Below are positions 1-7,934 of a stretch of 9,763 nucleotides of DNA, piece by piece. How positions within the stretch are numbered: the stretch's first letter is position 1; every line of letters starts with the position of its first letter. The stretch spans positions 28,418-38,180 of the forward strand of contig DKKR01000028.1 of the NCBI GenBank assembly GCA_002455375.1, read 5' to 3'. The notes under the pieces were generated by a model that ran no database searches, was not told the DNA's origin, and worked only from the letters and a program-made list of their open reading frames with translations. This DNA comes from Bacteroidetes bacterium UBA6661. GTDB taxonomy: Bacteria; Bacteroidota; Bacteroidia; AKYH767-A; OLB10. The translations under genes were made by a program, and so were the position numbers.

Positions 1-660
1 TTAAGTGCAGGTTTTCAGTGGAATTATATTTTTAAATCTATTGACAGAAGTAAAATTACAATGCCTGAGCAGTTTAATATGAACACCGGTTATTTTGATC
101 CATCAATGCCTACAGGCGAAGTATTGCTTGATGAAAAACGTTCTTTCGGTGATATTAATGCAGGGTTGGTCTATCAGGTTGAATTAAATAAACATTTTAT
201 CCAGGCCGGTGCTTCGTTTTTTCATCTGAATAAACCCGGTGATACTTTCTTCAACAGCAATAATAAGTTGCCTGTTCGAACATGCTTAACCGTGTCAGAT
301 AAAATAGGAATTGGCAATGACTATCTGCTACATGCACGTTTATTGATGATGCAACAGGTAAAAGCTAATGAGTATGTTGCCGGAGTTACACTTGCAAAGC
401 AACTTAGTAATGGAGAATCTAAATTTACAGAGGTTAATGGTGGTTTATATGTGCGTACCTCACCCGGCAACGGCACTGATGCAGTAATACCTGTTATTGG
501 CATTAAATATGATTTGTTTGATGTTGCATTGAGTTACGACATAAATATTTCATCGCTTCATACTGCTACTGCAAGCCGGGGTGGATTTGAAATTTCTCTC
601 ATCTACACTGCATTAAGTTCACGTTTGTTTAAAATAAAAATCCCCTGTGAACGCTATTAA
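1..660 (+). CDS. PorP/SprF family type IX secretion outer-membrane protein, 5'-truncated by the window edge
   Basis: The frame is open from base 1 to the TAA at 658-660, giving 219 residues. The ATG at 61 is internal: the 20 codons before it (LSAGFQWNYIFKSIDRSKIT) read as typical family sequence, so the true start lies left of the window. Family members are usually about 300 residues, so roughly the first third is missing. The sequence alternates hydrophobic and polar residues in short beta strands, as in an outer-membrane barrel. It ends in the family signature, GGFEISLIY followed by a C-terminal KIPCERY with its conserved Cys. PorP/SprF proteins are T9SS outer-membrane components; SprF-type paralogues help export or anchor large adhesins such as SprB in Flavobacterium. 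The next gene starts inside this one (14-bp overlap), so the two are almost certainly co-transcribed. Family assignment is firm. Whether this is the core PorP or a client-specific paralogue cannot be decided here. Confidence 0.88.
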   Translation, partial: LSAGFQWNYIFKSIDRSKITMPEQFNMNTGYFDPSMPTGEVLLDEKRSFGDINAGLVYQVELNKHFIQAGASFFHLNKPGDTFFNSNNKLPVRTCLTVSDKIGIGNDYLLHARLLMMQQVKANEYVAGVTLAKQLSNGESKFTEVNGGLYVRTSPGNGTDAVIPVIGIKYDLFDVALSYDINISSLHTATASRGGFEISLIYTALSSRLFKIKIPCERY

Positions 661-2734
661 AACAAAAGTTATTGTGTTGCTGGCATTCGTGTTCAGTACT
701 GTTCATTTATTTGCGCAGCAAAATGATGAACTAAAAAAATACGGTACACCACAATTAAAACGAATGGGTAGTTATGCTGCAAAGATTAATGACTTCAGCA
801 GTTCTGCCATGTACTATGAAGAGTATTGCAAGCGCAAGCCAACAAATGAGAAAGTGTGGTTTCTGTATGCTGAAAGTCTTCGTAAATCCAAAGATTACCG
901 CAAGGCTGAAGAAGCTTATATGAAAGCATACAACCTTAATCCGAAACAAAATGCTTTGGCGTTGTATCATTATGCCAATGTTCAAAAATCTCTTGGAAAT
1001 TACAAAAAGGCAGAAGAGTATTTTACAAAGTTTAAAAAGGAATATACAGGCACTGATAAAAGTGTTTATACTAAATTAATTAAAAATAGTGGTGATGCTG
1101 CCAAGTTTGCAGATAGCCTAATGCACAGCCCTTCGAGAGTTGCCATTGAACATTTACCTGATGATATCAACACATCACATGTTGAGTCATCACCATTTTA
1201 TATAAATGATTCAACAATTATCTATGGCTCTCTGAAGACCGATCAGGTTACTTTTGATTTTAATCCAAGAGATTCAAGTGCAGATGAGCCTTTCCGAAAA
1301 ATTTATGTTGCCGTTCGTGACAGTGAGATATGGAAGGATGATGGTGAGCTCCCCGGATTTTATAATTCAAACAGTGCCCATACACTCAACGGTGTTTACT
1401 CGCAGGATAAGAGTAGATTTTATTTTACCCGATGCAAAAGAAATCGTCAGAATAAAGTTATATGTGCCATCTATGTAAGTTTCCTGAACAATGGAACATG
1501 GACAGAGCCTGTATCTTTAGGAACAGAAGTAAATGATCCGAAATATACATCAACACAACCTGCCATTGGTCTGAATACTCAGAAAAAAGGGGAGGAGATA
1601 ATTTATTTTGTCAGCGACCGCGAAGGGGGTAAGGGTGGTTATGACATTTGGTACACCTCTTTTGATAACAGAAATAAATCTTACAGAACACCTATCAACC
1701 TTGGAACAAAAATTAATACTTCCGGTGATGAAGTAACGCCTTATGTTGATGCACAAACACAAACATTTTATTTCAGTTCCGATGGATGGCAGGGACTTGG
1801 AGGTTTAGATATCTTTAAGTCAATAGGCGGAATGAAAAAGTGGACACATCCTGTCAATTTGGGTTATCCTGTTAATTCCAACTATGATGATTTGTATTAT
1901 GTGCTTTCACCAAGTAACAAAGACATTGGCATGATAGTGTCTAACAGAAATGTTACCGATAATGGCGTGAATAAAGGTCCTTGCTGTGATGATATTTTTG
2001 AGTTTAATATTTTAGACGCAGTGAGATTAAATGTGAAAGGCTTTTTATATGAAACCGATTCAACTCAAAAAGGAAAGAAGTTAGCAATGATGCCTGTACG
2101 AAGAGCACGCATTACTCTGGAAATGAAAAATGCTGAAGATTCTACTTTTATTCCTGTCAGTACCAGTAATACAGATGAAACAGGTCACTTCAATCTTATT
2201 GTTTCTCCACGCCAGGAATATCGGATTACAGCCCGTAAGGAAGGTTATCTTTATGAGTCAGTGGCGTTGAGTACTATGAATAAGACCCGTTCCGGTGATA
2301 TCTCAATTGACATACACATACGTTCAATTCCCGAAACACCACTGCTGCTTACAAACATTTATTATGAGTTTGCAAGTCCTTTGCTGACTGCAAAAGCTAT
2401 GGCTGCATTAGATACTACCTTGGTAATTTTTATGCAAAGAAATGTTGACTTAGGTGTTGAAATAAGGTCGCATACAGATGCCATCGGGTCTGATGATGCC
2501 AACATGACGCTATCGCAAAAACGGGCAGAAAGTGTAGTGAATTATTTAGTGGCAAAAGGAATTAATGCCAACAGATTGCGTGCAAAAGGATTTGGCGAAA
2601 CCATGCCCGTAGCTGCAAATACAAAACCTGATGGAAGAGATAATCCCAAAGGGCGGCAGCTGAACAGGAGAACAGAATTTAAAATTTTGGGTAAAATGCG
2701 TGATGGTGTCATCCGCGAAGAAACCGATTTCTGA
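647..2734 (+). CDS. PorE-like multidomain OmpA-family periplasmic protein (TPR, PD40 propeller, regulatory-like domain, OmpA C-terminal domain)
   Basis: The protein has 695 residues. The start is GTG at 647: the first in-frame ATG lies beyond the signal peptide, and GTG gives a good one (residues 1-23, KTK, hydrophobic core, cleavage at LFA|QQ). No Cys follows the core, so it is not an obvious lipoprotein. Domains in order: two to three TPRs (about 43-135, e.g. DYRKAEEAYMKAYNLNP); PD40/WD40-like propeller blades (about 180-455, with FVSDREGGKGGYDIWY and FSSDGWQGLGGLDIF); a carboxypeptidase-regulatory-like beta domain (about 463-558); and an OmpA C-terminal domain (about 568-683). The OmpA domain keeps both diaminopimelate-binding residues, D611 in HTD and R626 in LSQKRA, 15 residues apart as in Acinetobacter OmpA, and the NRRTEF end. 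This order matches PorE of the Porphyromonas T9SS. The likely role is anchoring the neighbouring PorP/SprF barrel to peptidoglycan (inferred). Domain calls are firm; the partner is inferred from the 14-bp overlap. Confidence 0.88.
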   Translation: MNAIKTKVIVLLAFVFSTVHLFAQQNDELKKYGTPQLKRMGSYAAKINDFSSSAMYYEEYCKRKPTNEKVWFLYAESLRKSKDYRKAEEAYMKAYNLNPKQNALALYHYANVQKSLGNYKKAEEYFTKFKKEYTGTDKSVYTKLIKNSGDAAKFADSLMHSPSRVAIEHLPDDINTSHVESSPFYINDSTIIYGSLKTDQVTFDFNPRDSSADEPFRKIYVAVRDSEIWKDDGELPGFYNSNSAHTLNGVYSQDKSRFYFTRCKRNRQNKVICAIYVSFLNNGTWTEPVSLGTEVNDPKYTSTQPAIGLNTQKKGEEIIYFVSDREGGKGGYDIWYTSFDNRNKSYRTPINLGTKINTSGDEVTPYVDAQTQTFYFSSDGWQGLGGLDIFKSIGGMKKWTHPVNLGYPVNSNYDDLYYVLSPSNKDIGMIVSNRNVTDNGVNKGPCCDDIFEFNILDAVRLNVKGFLYETDSTQKGKKLAMMPVRRARITLEMKNAEDSTFIPVSTSNTDETGHFNLIVSPRQEYRITARKEGYLYESVALSTMNKTRSGDISIDIHIRSIPETPLLLTNIYYEFASPLLTAKAMAALDTTLVIFMQRNVDLGVEIRSHTDAIGSDDANMTLSQKRAESVVNYLVAKGINANRLRAKGFGETMPVAANTKPDGRDNPKGRQLNRRTEFKILGKMRDGVIREETDF

Positions 2735-2736
2735 TT

Positions 2737-3321
2737 TTATTTCTTCCAGGTAGTATAAACGGCATCGTGTTTTTTACGATTGGGTTCTATACTTCGCAAA
2801 GGAGCACACGGTTTTAATGTGGCTCTTAATTCATGAGGCAGTTGTTGATAGAGTTCAGTTCCTTTTGTTTTCCAATGTAGCATTTCATCACTTACATCCT
2901 TAATGATTTTTGCCGGATTGCCTACAACAATTTTCCTGTTAGGAACAATCATACCGTCAGGAACAAAACATAAAGCACCAACAATACAACCATCGCCAAT
3001 TACGGCATTATCCATAATCACTGCATTCATTCCTATCAAAGAATTTTTACCGATGGTGGCACCATGAATTATAGCGCCATGTCCAATGTGTGCTCCTTGT
3101 TTTAAATTAACAGTAACACCTGGAAACATGTGAATTGTGCAGTTCTCCTGTATATTACAACCATCTTCAATAATAATTGTTCCCCAGTCGCCACGTATGG
3201 CTGCACCCGGAGCAATATATACCTGCTTGCCAATAATTACATCACCTGTAACTGTTGCCTGCTCATGAACAAAACTACTGCTGTCCACCACAGGTCTGAA
3301 TCCGTTAAATTCGTAAATCAT
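2737..3321 (-). CDS. PaaY-like gamma-carbonic anhydrase/hexapeptide-repeat protein
   Basis: The protein has 194 residues and starts at the ATG at 3319-3321 (MIYEFNGFRPVVD), which matches the start of PaaY (MPIYAFEG...PVVD). An upstream in-frame TTG at 3348 would add nine residues that fit nothing in the family and would sit at the predicted transcription start. Residues about 17-140 form a left-handed parallel beta helix of hexapeptide repeats. The gamma-class metal site is complete: H64 (TIH), H81 and H86 (GHGAIIHG, five apart as in the archaeal enzyme Cam). R43 and D45 of RGD and Q58 are present; E59 replaces the Asp usual in Cam. The C-terminal part, with LHWKTKGTELYQQL, resembles PaaY more than short YrdA-type proteins. 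PaaY is a CoA thioesterase that rescues dead-end products of phenylacetate degradation; gamma carbonic anhydrases hydrate CO2. No paa genes are visible, so the substrate is open. The gene converges on the OmpA gene with a 2-bp gap and is cytoplasmic (no signal peptide). Confidence 0.88.
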   Translation of the reverse strand: MIYEFNGFRPVVDSSSFVHEQATVTGDVIIGKQVYIAPGAAIRGDWGTIIIEDGCNIQENCTIHMFPGVTVNLKQGAHIGHGAIIHGATIGKNSLIGMNAVIMDNAVIGDGCIVGALCFVPDGMIVPNRKIVVGNPAKIIKDVSDEMLHWKTKGTELYQQLPHELRATLKPCAPLRSIEPNRKKHDAVYTTWKK

Positions 3322-3350
3322 TTGAATAACTGATGTTTCTTGTAACAATG

Positions 3351-3378
3351 CAAATGTAAAGTTAATTGATAAGCCAAA
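3351..3378 (-). promoter_or_regulatory. Candidate Bacteroidota promoter for the PaaY-like gene
   Basis: On the minus strand TACATTTG (plus-strand 3351-3358) matches the -7 consensus TAnnTTTG exactly. A TTTG (plus-strand 3375-3378) lies 16 bp upstream and could be the -33 element, though the usual spacer is slightly longer, about 17-23 bp. Transcription would begin near 3345, leaving a leader of about 24 nt before the ATG at 3321. This placement also argues against the TTG at 3348 as the start codon. Confidence 0.5.
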
Positions 3379-3428
3379 ACATTAACAATTGTTGGTAACT
3401 ATCCGCAAGCATCAATCTTTTAGAAGTA

Positions 3429-3436
3429 TATTTTTG
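3429..3436 (+). promoter_or_regulatory. Candidate -7 promoter element for the 1477-residue protein gene
   Basis: TATTTTTG is an exact TAnnTTTG match 18 bp before the ATG at 3455, implying a leader of about 12 nt. I find no TTTG or TTG at the expected -33 distance, so the promoter is only half supported. It lies in the 133-bp divergent gap shared with the PaaY-like gene. Confidence 0.4.
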
Positions 3437-3454
3437 TGCTAAAACCATCATTAC

Positions 3455-6400
3455 ATGTCAAAATATTTTGTTGCAATATTGCTCACTTTTACTTGTTTAG
3501 CTTCATCGGTCAGATCACAGACATTAAAGAGTTTCAATACAGACCCTTCAAGCTATCTTCTTGATTTAAAATCTTTTTTTGAAGAAACAAATAAGAAGGA
3601 AGCAGAGAAGATAATGGAGGAATTCAAACCTGTTTTTCTTAGCAAGTTTGATGTGCAGCAACAGCAGTCTATTATTACAACAAGTAATCTGATGTTGAAA
3701 AAACGCATGAAGGCATTTCCTGATTTTGTTACCTACACATCTGCGCTTACTGCCTTTGCTTCCAGCGGGCAAGAAGCAACAACATTTACCTCGTGGCATG
3801 CAACTTTTGCAAAAGCTATAGCAAAACTTAGTGTAAGAAAATTGGGTGACTTTCTTGAAATATCACAACTGCTTTTTCGTAACAATACCTTGTATGAATC
3901 AAGTGCTGTTACATGGAGTGCAAGTAATAACAAATTTGCATTTGGATTTGACTCCTTGCCAAAAGTTACTTTTTCCGGCATGACCTTGCGATGCTTCGGC
4001 AAGGGTGATAGCTCTGTAATTGAAGGCACAAAAGGAGTTTATTACCCCAACAACCTTTTGTTTTTTGGTGATGGTGGTACAGTAAATTTTACACGTGCTG
4101 GAATAAGTGTTTCAGAAGCAAATGCCATTGTGAAACGCTATGCAATCAATTTAAAGGGATCAGAATATTCGATGGACTCTGTTGCATTTACGTATAAAAA
4201 GTATTTTGATCAGGAACTGAAAGGTCGCTATATTGATAAGCTATTGGCTAACGTAAATGATTCCAATGCTACTTACCCAAGGTTTTATTCTTATGCTGCG
4301 AATCTCGATATTAAGAATATGGTTAAAGATGCTGATTACAAAGGTGGATTCTCATTGCAGGGAAGTAAGATGGTAGGTTCAGGCAACAGACGTCAGGATG
4401 CATCAATTACTTTTAATTTAAATGGCAAACCTCAGTTGAAATTACTTTCACAAGGTTTTATTTTTCGTCCTGACAGGATTGTTTCTGTAAATGCTGCTGC
4501 TGTTATCTACTGGGAGAAAGATTCAATTTATCATCCCGGAGTTGAATTTAAGTATATCTATGGTGATAAAACCGTGACGCTTACAAAGAATGGACAAACT
4601 GCTATCAATAGCCCGTATTTTGATAGCTATCATAAAATGGATCTTGATTTTGATCAGCTGGTATGGAAGATTACAGACCCATTGATGGACCTTAAAATGA
4701 TTTCTGGTGGTGGTGAAAGTAAGTTGAAATTTGAATCAGTAAACTTCTTTTCACGTCAACGTTTTGATAAAATCCAAGGACTGTCTGAAGTGCATCCGTT
4801 GTTTAAAATTAAGCAATTTGCAGAGGAGCATAATGCAAAAGTCATCAGTGTACCTGAATTTGCTGAATATATGAAACTCACTGAAAACACAGTGCGCAAT
4901 CAAATTCTACAGTTATCATCATTAGGATTTATTTCTTATGATGCCGATGCCGATAAATTTATTGTTAAAGATAAGGTAATGTATTACCTGAATGCGCGTA
5001 CCGGTAAGGTTGATTATGATGAGTTGAAGATAGAATCCATGATTTCCGGTTTATCTAATGCAACCATCAACTTATTAAATTTTGATATCAACATGCGTGG
5101 TGTAAGTCATGTTTTAATCAGCGATTCTCAAGAGGTATATATTCAACCTTTGGATCAGGAAATGACATTAAAAAAAAATCGCGACATCGTTTTTAATGGA
5201 CGTGTTCATGCAGGAAGACTTGATTTTTATGGTAAGGAGTTTACTTTTAACTATGTCGATTTTAATATTGACTTAAAGAATGTTGACTCGTTACGTTTTA
5301 AAGTTCCATCTGACTCTGTTGATGAAAGAGGTAGAAAAAGACTGATACCAATTAAAAGTATTTTACAGCAATTAAATGGAAAACTTTCTATTGATAATCC
5401 AACCAATAAGTCCGGGTTTGTACCCAATGAAGAATATCCGGTTTTTGTTTGTACCAACAAATCATACATTTATTATGATTATCCTGAAATATTTGGCGGT
5501 GTATATAAACGCGATAAATTTTATTATCATCTCGATCCATTCAGCATTGACAGTCTGAACACACTTACTAAGGAAGGATTAGTATTTGAAGGTAGCATGG
5601 TGTCGGCAGATATTTTTCCGGAATGGCGGCAGCAACTCACTGTGCAACGTGATTACTCTTTAGGATTTGTTACCAACACACCCGATGCCGGATTTGCAGC
5701 ATACAGTGGCAAAGGAAAATATCGTCAGCAAATCAGTTTGAGTCATGAGGGTTTTCTCGGAAAAGGAGAGGTTGATTATCTGAGCAGTACTTCAAAATCT
5801 AACAATATTATTTTCTTTCCAGATAGTATGCATGCAGTTACACAAAGTTTTGCTATTAGAAAGGAGCAAGTTGGTGCTACTCGTTTTCCTGATGTGAAGA
5901 ATGAAGATGTGTTTGTAAACTGGCGACCCAAGAGTGATAAAATGTTTGTGTTTAAGAGAAGTAAGGATTTTGCATTGTTTAATGGAGAAGCAGTGCTCGA
6001 TGGAAATTTAGTGTTGATGCCTTCAGGAATCAAGGCCAATGGTATAATACGTTATCAGCAATCACAGTTAATCAGCAGCAATCATTTTATCAGAGAACAC
6101 AGTTACGGTTCCGATTCTGCTGAGTTTAAACTTAATACAGATGCCGGAGATTTGCTGGCATTACATACGCAAAATGTTAAGGCTAATATTGACCTTGATA
6201 AACGTATTGGGGATTTCAGTAGTCAGGGTGAAAAAGCCAAGGTTGAATTTCCTGTCAACGAATATATCTCCTACATCAGAGATTTCCGATGGTTTATAGA
6301 TAAGTCGGAGCTTGAATTTGGTGGTTCTGATGCTATTGCTGACAAAGCAAATGAGTTTGTTTCAATAAACCGACAACAGGATTCTTTGCGTTGGGATGCA

Positions 6401-7888
6401 CCTTTAGCTACATATAATCTTAAATCATACTTGCTAAAAGGATTTAAGGTGAAGGAAATTTTAGTGGCAGATGCTTCAATAGTTCCGGACTTAGGAAATG
6501 TTGTTGTAGAACGTAATGCAGTGATGCGACCATTGGTTAACAGTAAGGTTATTGCCAATACTACATCTCGTTATCACACTATGCTTAATACAAATATTAC
6601 TATTCAAAGCAGAATGAATTATTCCGGAGATGGTAATTACGAATATATGGATCAGACAAAGGTTAAGCATAAAATCAGGCTTACTCAGATTGGAGTGGAT
6701 ACATCAAAACAGACATTTGCCATCGGGGAAATCCCTGACTCGTCTCGCTTTTTTATTAGCCCGACAATTCAGTACAAAGGGAAGTTGAGAATTAATGCAC
6801 CAAAAGAAAATCTATATTTCAATGGATTTGCAATCGTTAACCATCACTGCAATACTTTTGAACGCAATTGGTTTGGCTTTGCAGGTGATATTGATCCTAA
6901 AGGTGTAAATATTCCTATTCAAAGTCCGGCTAACGAGAGTTTGCAAAAACTTTATTCAGGAATTTATTTTGGCAGCGACAGTACCATGATGTATCCGGCA
7001 TTTTTATCAATGAAAAAGCATAGTTCTGATGCAGAAGTTATTTCTGCTGAGGGCTATCTGACTTTTGACAATAATTTACAACAATATAAAATCTCTGGTA
7101 CTATACCCGGAACCGATTCAACCAAGTCGGCAAGTGTTATTACAAACACTGTTATTCTTGATGATAAGCGTTGTCAGTTAATAGGCGAAGGTCGCATTAA
7201 TCTCACACAGGATTTTGGTCAGTTATCTATTACAAATTTTGGTATGGTTAATTATTCAACAGTTAATGACTCTATAGGCTTTGATGCAGTAATGGCAGCT
7301 GACTTTATGTTTAATGATGATGCACTTAAACAAATGGCGGAAATGTTTAATTCTATTCCTGCATTGCAACCTTTTATGGATGATAGACCTGTTTATAGAA
7401 ATGCACTTGCGAATATGATCGGTAAGAATAAAGCAGAAAAGCTATTGAATGAAACCGGATTATATGGTTCTGCACGAAGAATCCCCTCTGAATTACAACA
7501 TACCCTTGTATTTAGTGAACTTAAATTTTATTATAATAAAGAACGTGCATCATATATTTCTGTAGGAAATATTGGTCTTGGAGTTATAGGAAAGACTTAT
7601 GTAGGAAGGATGGTTAAAGGAAAAGTTGAGATTATGCGCAGACGCAGTGGTGATGTATTGAATATTTATCTGGAAGCATTGCCTGATATGTGGTACTATT
7701 TTAATTATCAGCGTGGCGTTTTACAAGCAATTTCTTCAGATGAAAAGTTCAATAAGCCAATTGATGAAATGAAACCCGAAAAGCGTGTAGCATCAGAAAA
7801 AGGAGGGCTTGAGCCATATCAGTTTATGCTTGCTACTGAGAGGAAAAAGAATGAGTTTTTAAAGCGAATTAAAGATGCTGATTTGTAA
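3455..7888 (+). CDS. Large exported protein of unknown function (1477 residues), beta-rich with an internal winged-helix-like segment
   Basis: I do not recognise a named family. The start is the ATG at 3455, which gives a clean signal peptide (residues 1-21, hydrophobic AILLTFTCLASS, cleavage near VRS|Q). Residues about 25-130 look helical. From about 150 to 445 and from 530 to 1280 the sequence is dominated by short amphipathic beta strands, including VFNGRVHAGRLDFYGKEFTF near 580 and GEAVLDGNLVLMPSGIKANG near 845, loosely like the grooved beta sheets of LptA/OstA or AsmA/TamB proteins (inference only). Residues 449-512 read as helix, helix-turn-helix and wing (VPEFAEYMKLTENTV, QILQLSSLGFISYD), like a winged helix, which is odd in an exported protein. 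A second helical patch lies near 1285-1345, and a charged helical tail at 1439-1477. There is no T9SS C-terminal domain, no transmembrane anchor after the signal peptide and no recognisable catalytic motif. The likely location is the periplasm or the inner face of the outer membrane. The osmC-like gene follows 46 bp later. Confidence 0.9.
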   Translation: MSKYFVAILLTFTCLASSVRSQTLKSFNTDPSSYLLDLKSFFEETNKKEAEKIMEEFKPVFLSKFDVQQQQSIITTSNLMLKKRMKAFPDFVTYTSALTAFASSGQEATTFTSWHATFAKAIAKLSVRKLGDFLEISQLLFRNNTLYESSAVTWSASNNKFAFGFDSLPKVTFSGMTLRCFGKGDSSVIEGTKGVYYPNNLLFFGDGGTVNFTRAGISVSEANAIVKRYAINLKGSEYSMDSVAFTYKKYFDQELKGRYIDKLLANVNDSNATYPRFYSYAANLDIKNMVKDADYKGGFSLQGSKMVGSGNRRQDASITFNLNGKPQLKLLSQGFIFRPDRIVSVNAAAVIYWEKDSIYHPGVEFKYIYGDKTVTLTKNGQTAINSPYFDSYHKMDLDFDQLVWKITDPLMDLKMISGGGESKLKFESVNFFSRQRFDKIQGLSEVHPLFKIKQFAEEHNAKVISVPEFAEYMKLTENTVRNQILQLSSLGFISYDADADKFIVKDKVMYYLNARTGKVDYDELKIESMISGLSNATINLLNFDINMRGVSHVLISDSQEVYIQPLDQEMTLKKNRDIVFNGRVHAGRLDFYGKEFTFNYVDFNIDLKNVDSLRFKVPSDSVDERGRKRLIPIKSILQQLNGKLSIDNPTNKSGFVPNEEYPVFVCTNKSYIYYDYPEIFGGVYKRDKFYYHLDPFSIDSLNTLTKEGLVFEGSMVSADIFPEWRQQLTVQRDYSLGFVTNTPDAGFAAYSGKGKYRQQISLSHEGFLGKGEVDYLSSTSKSNNIIFFPDSMHAVTQSFAIRKEQVGATRFPDVKNEDVFVNWRPKSDKMFVFKRSKDFALFNGEAVLDGNLVLMPSGIKANGIIRYQQSQLISSNHFIREHSYGSDSAEFKLNTDAGDLLALHTQNVKANIDLDKRIGDFSSQGEKAKVEFPVNEYISYIRDFRWFIDKSELEFGGSDAIADKANEFVSINRQQDSLRWDAPLATYNLKSYLLKGFKVKEILVADASIVPDLGNVVVERNAVMRPLVNSKVIANTTSRYHTMLNTNITIQSRMNYSGDGNYEYMDQTKVKHKIRLTQIGVDTSKQTFAIGEIPDSSRFFISPTIQYKGKLRINAPKENLYFNGFAIVNHHCNTFERNWFGFAGDIDPKGVNIPIQSPANESLQKLYSGIYFGSDSTMMYPAFLSMKKHSSDAEVISAEGYLTFDNNLQQYKISGTIPGTDSTKSASVITNTVILDDKRCQLIGEGRINLTQDFGQLSITNFGMVNYSTVNDSIGFDAVMAADFMFNDDALKQMAEMFNSIPALQPFMDDRPVYRNALANMIGKNKAEKLLNETGLYGSARRIPSELQHTLVFSELKFYYNKERASYISVGNIGLGVIGKTYVGRMVKGKVEIMRRRSGDVLNIYLEALPDMWYYFNYQRGVLQAISSDEKFNKPIDEMKPEKRVASEKGGLEPYQFMLATERKKNEFLKRIKDADL

Positions 7889-7889
7889 A

Positions 7890-7919
7890 AATCAGAATTA
7901 GTAAATTTTAAATCTGATT
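7890..7919 (+). terminator. Weak hairpin after the 1477-residue protein gene
   Basis: AATCAGA (7890-7896) pairs with TCTGATT (7913-7919) across a 16-nt AT-rich loop just after the stop codon. The sequence that follows is TA-rich (ATTTATTATTATTT) rather than a pure T tract. It could be a weak terminator or an mRNA 3' structure before the next gene, so read-through into the osmC-like gene remains likely. Confidence 0.25.
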
Positions 7920-7934
7920 ATTTATTATTATTTG

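Noticed and set aside
61..63. ATG at 61 as the start of the PorP/SprF gene
   Set aside because: The frame is open to base 1 with family-like sequence, and a 199-residue protein without a signal peptide would be too short for the family.
3322..3348. Nine-residue N-terminal extension of the PaaY-like protein from a TTG at 3348
   Set aside because: The ATG at 3321 matches the family start, the extension matches nothing, and the TTG lies at the predicted transcription start.
5776..6558. Antisense open frames inside the 1477-residue protein gene (5776-6039 and 6271-6558)
   Set aside because: They are short, have no promoter or family resemblance, and lie opposite a continuous well-formed coding frame.
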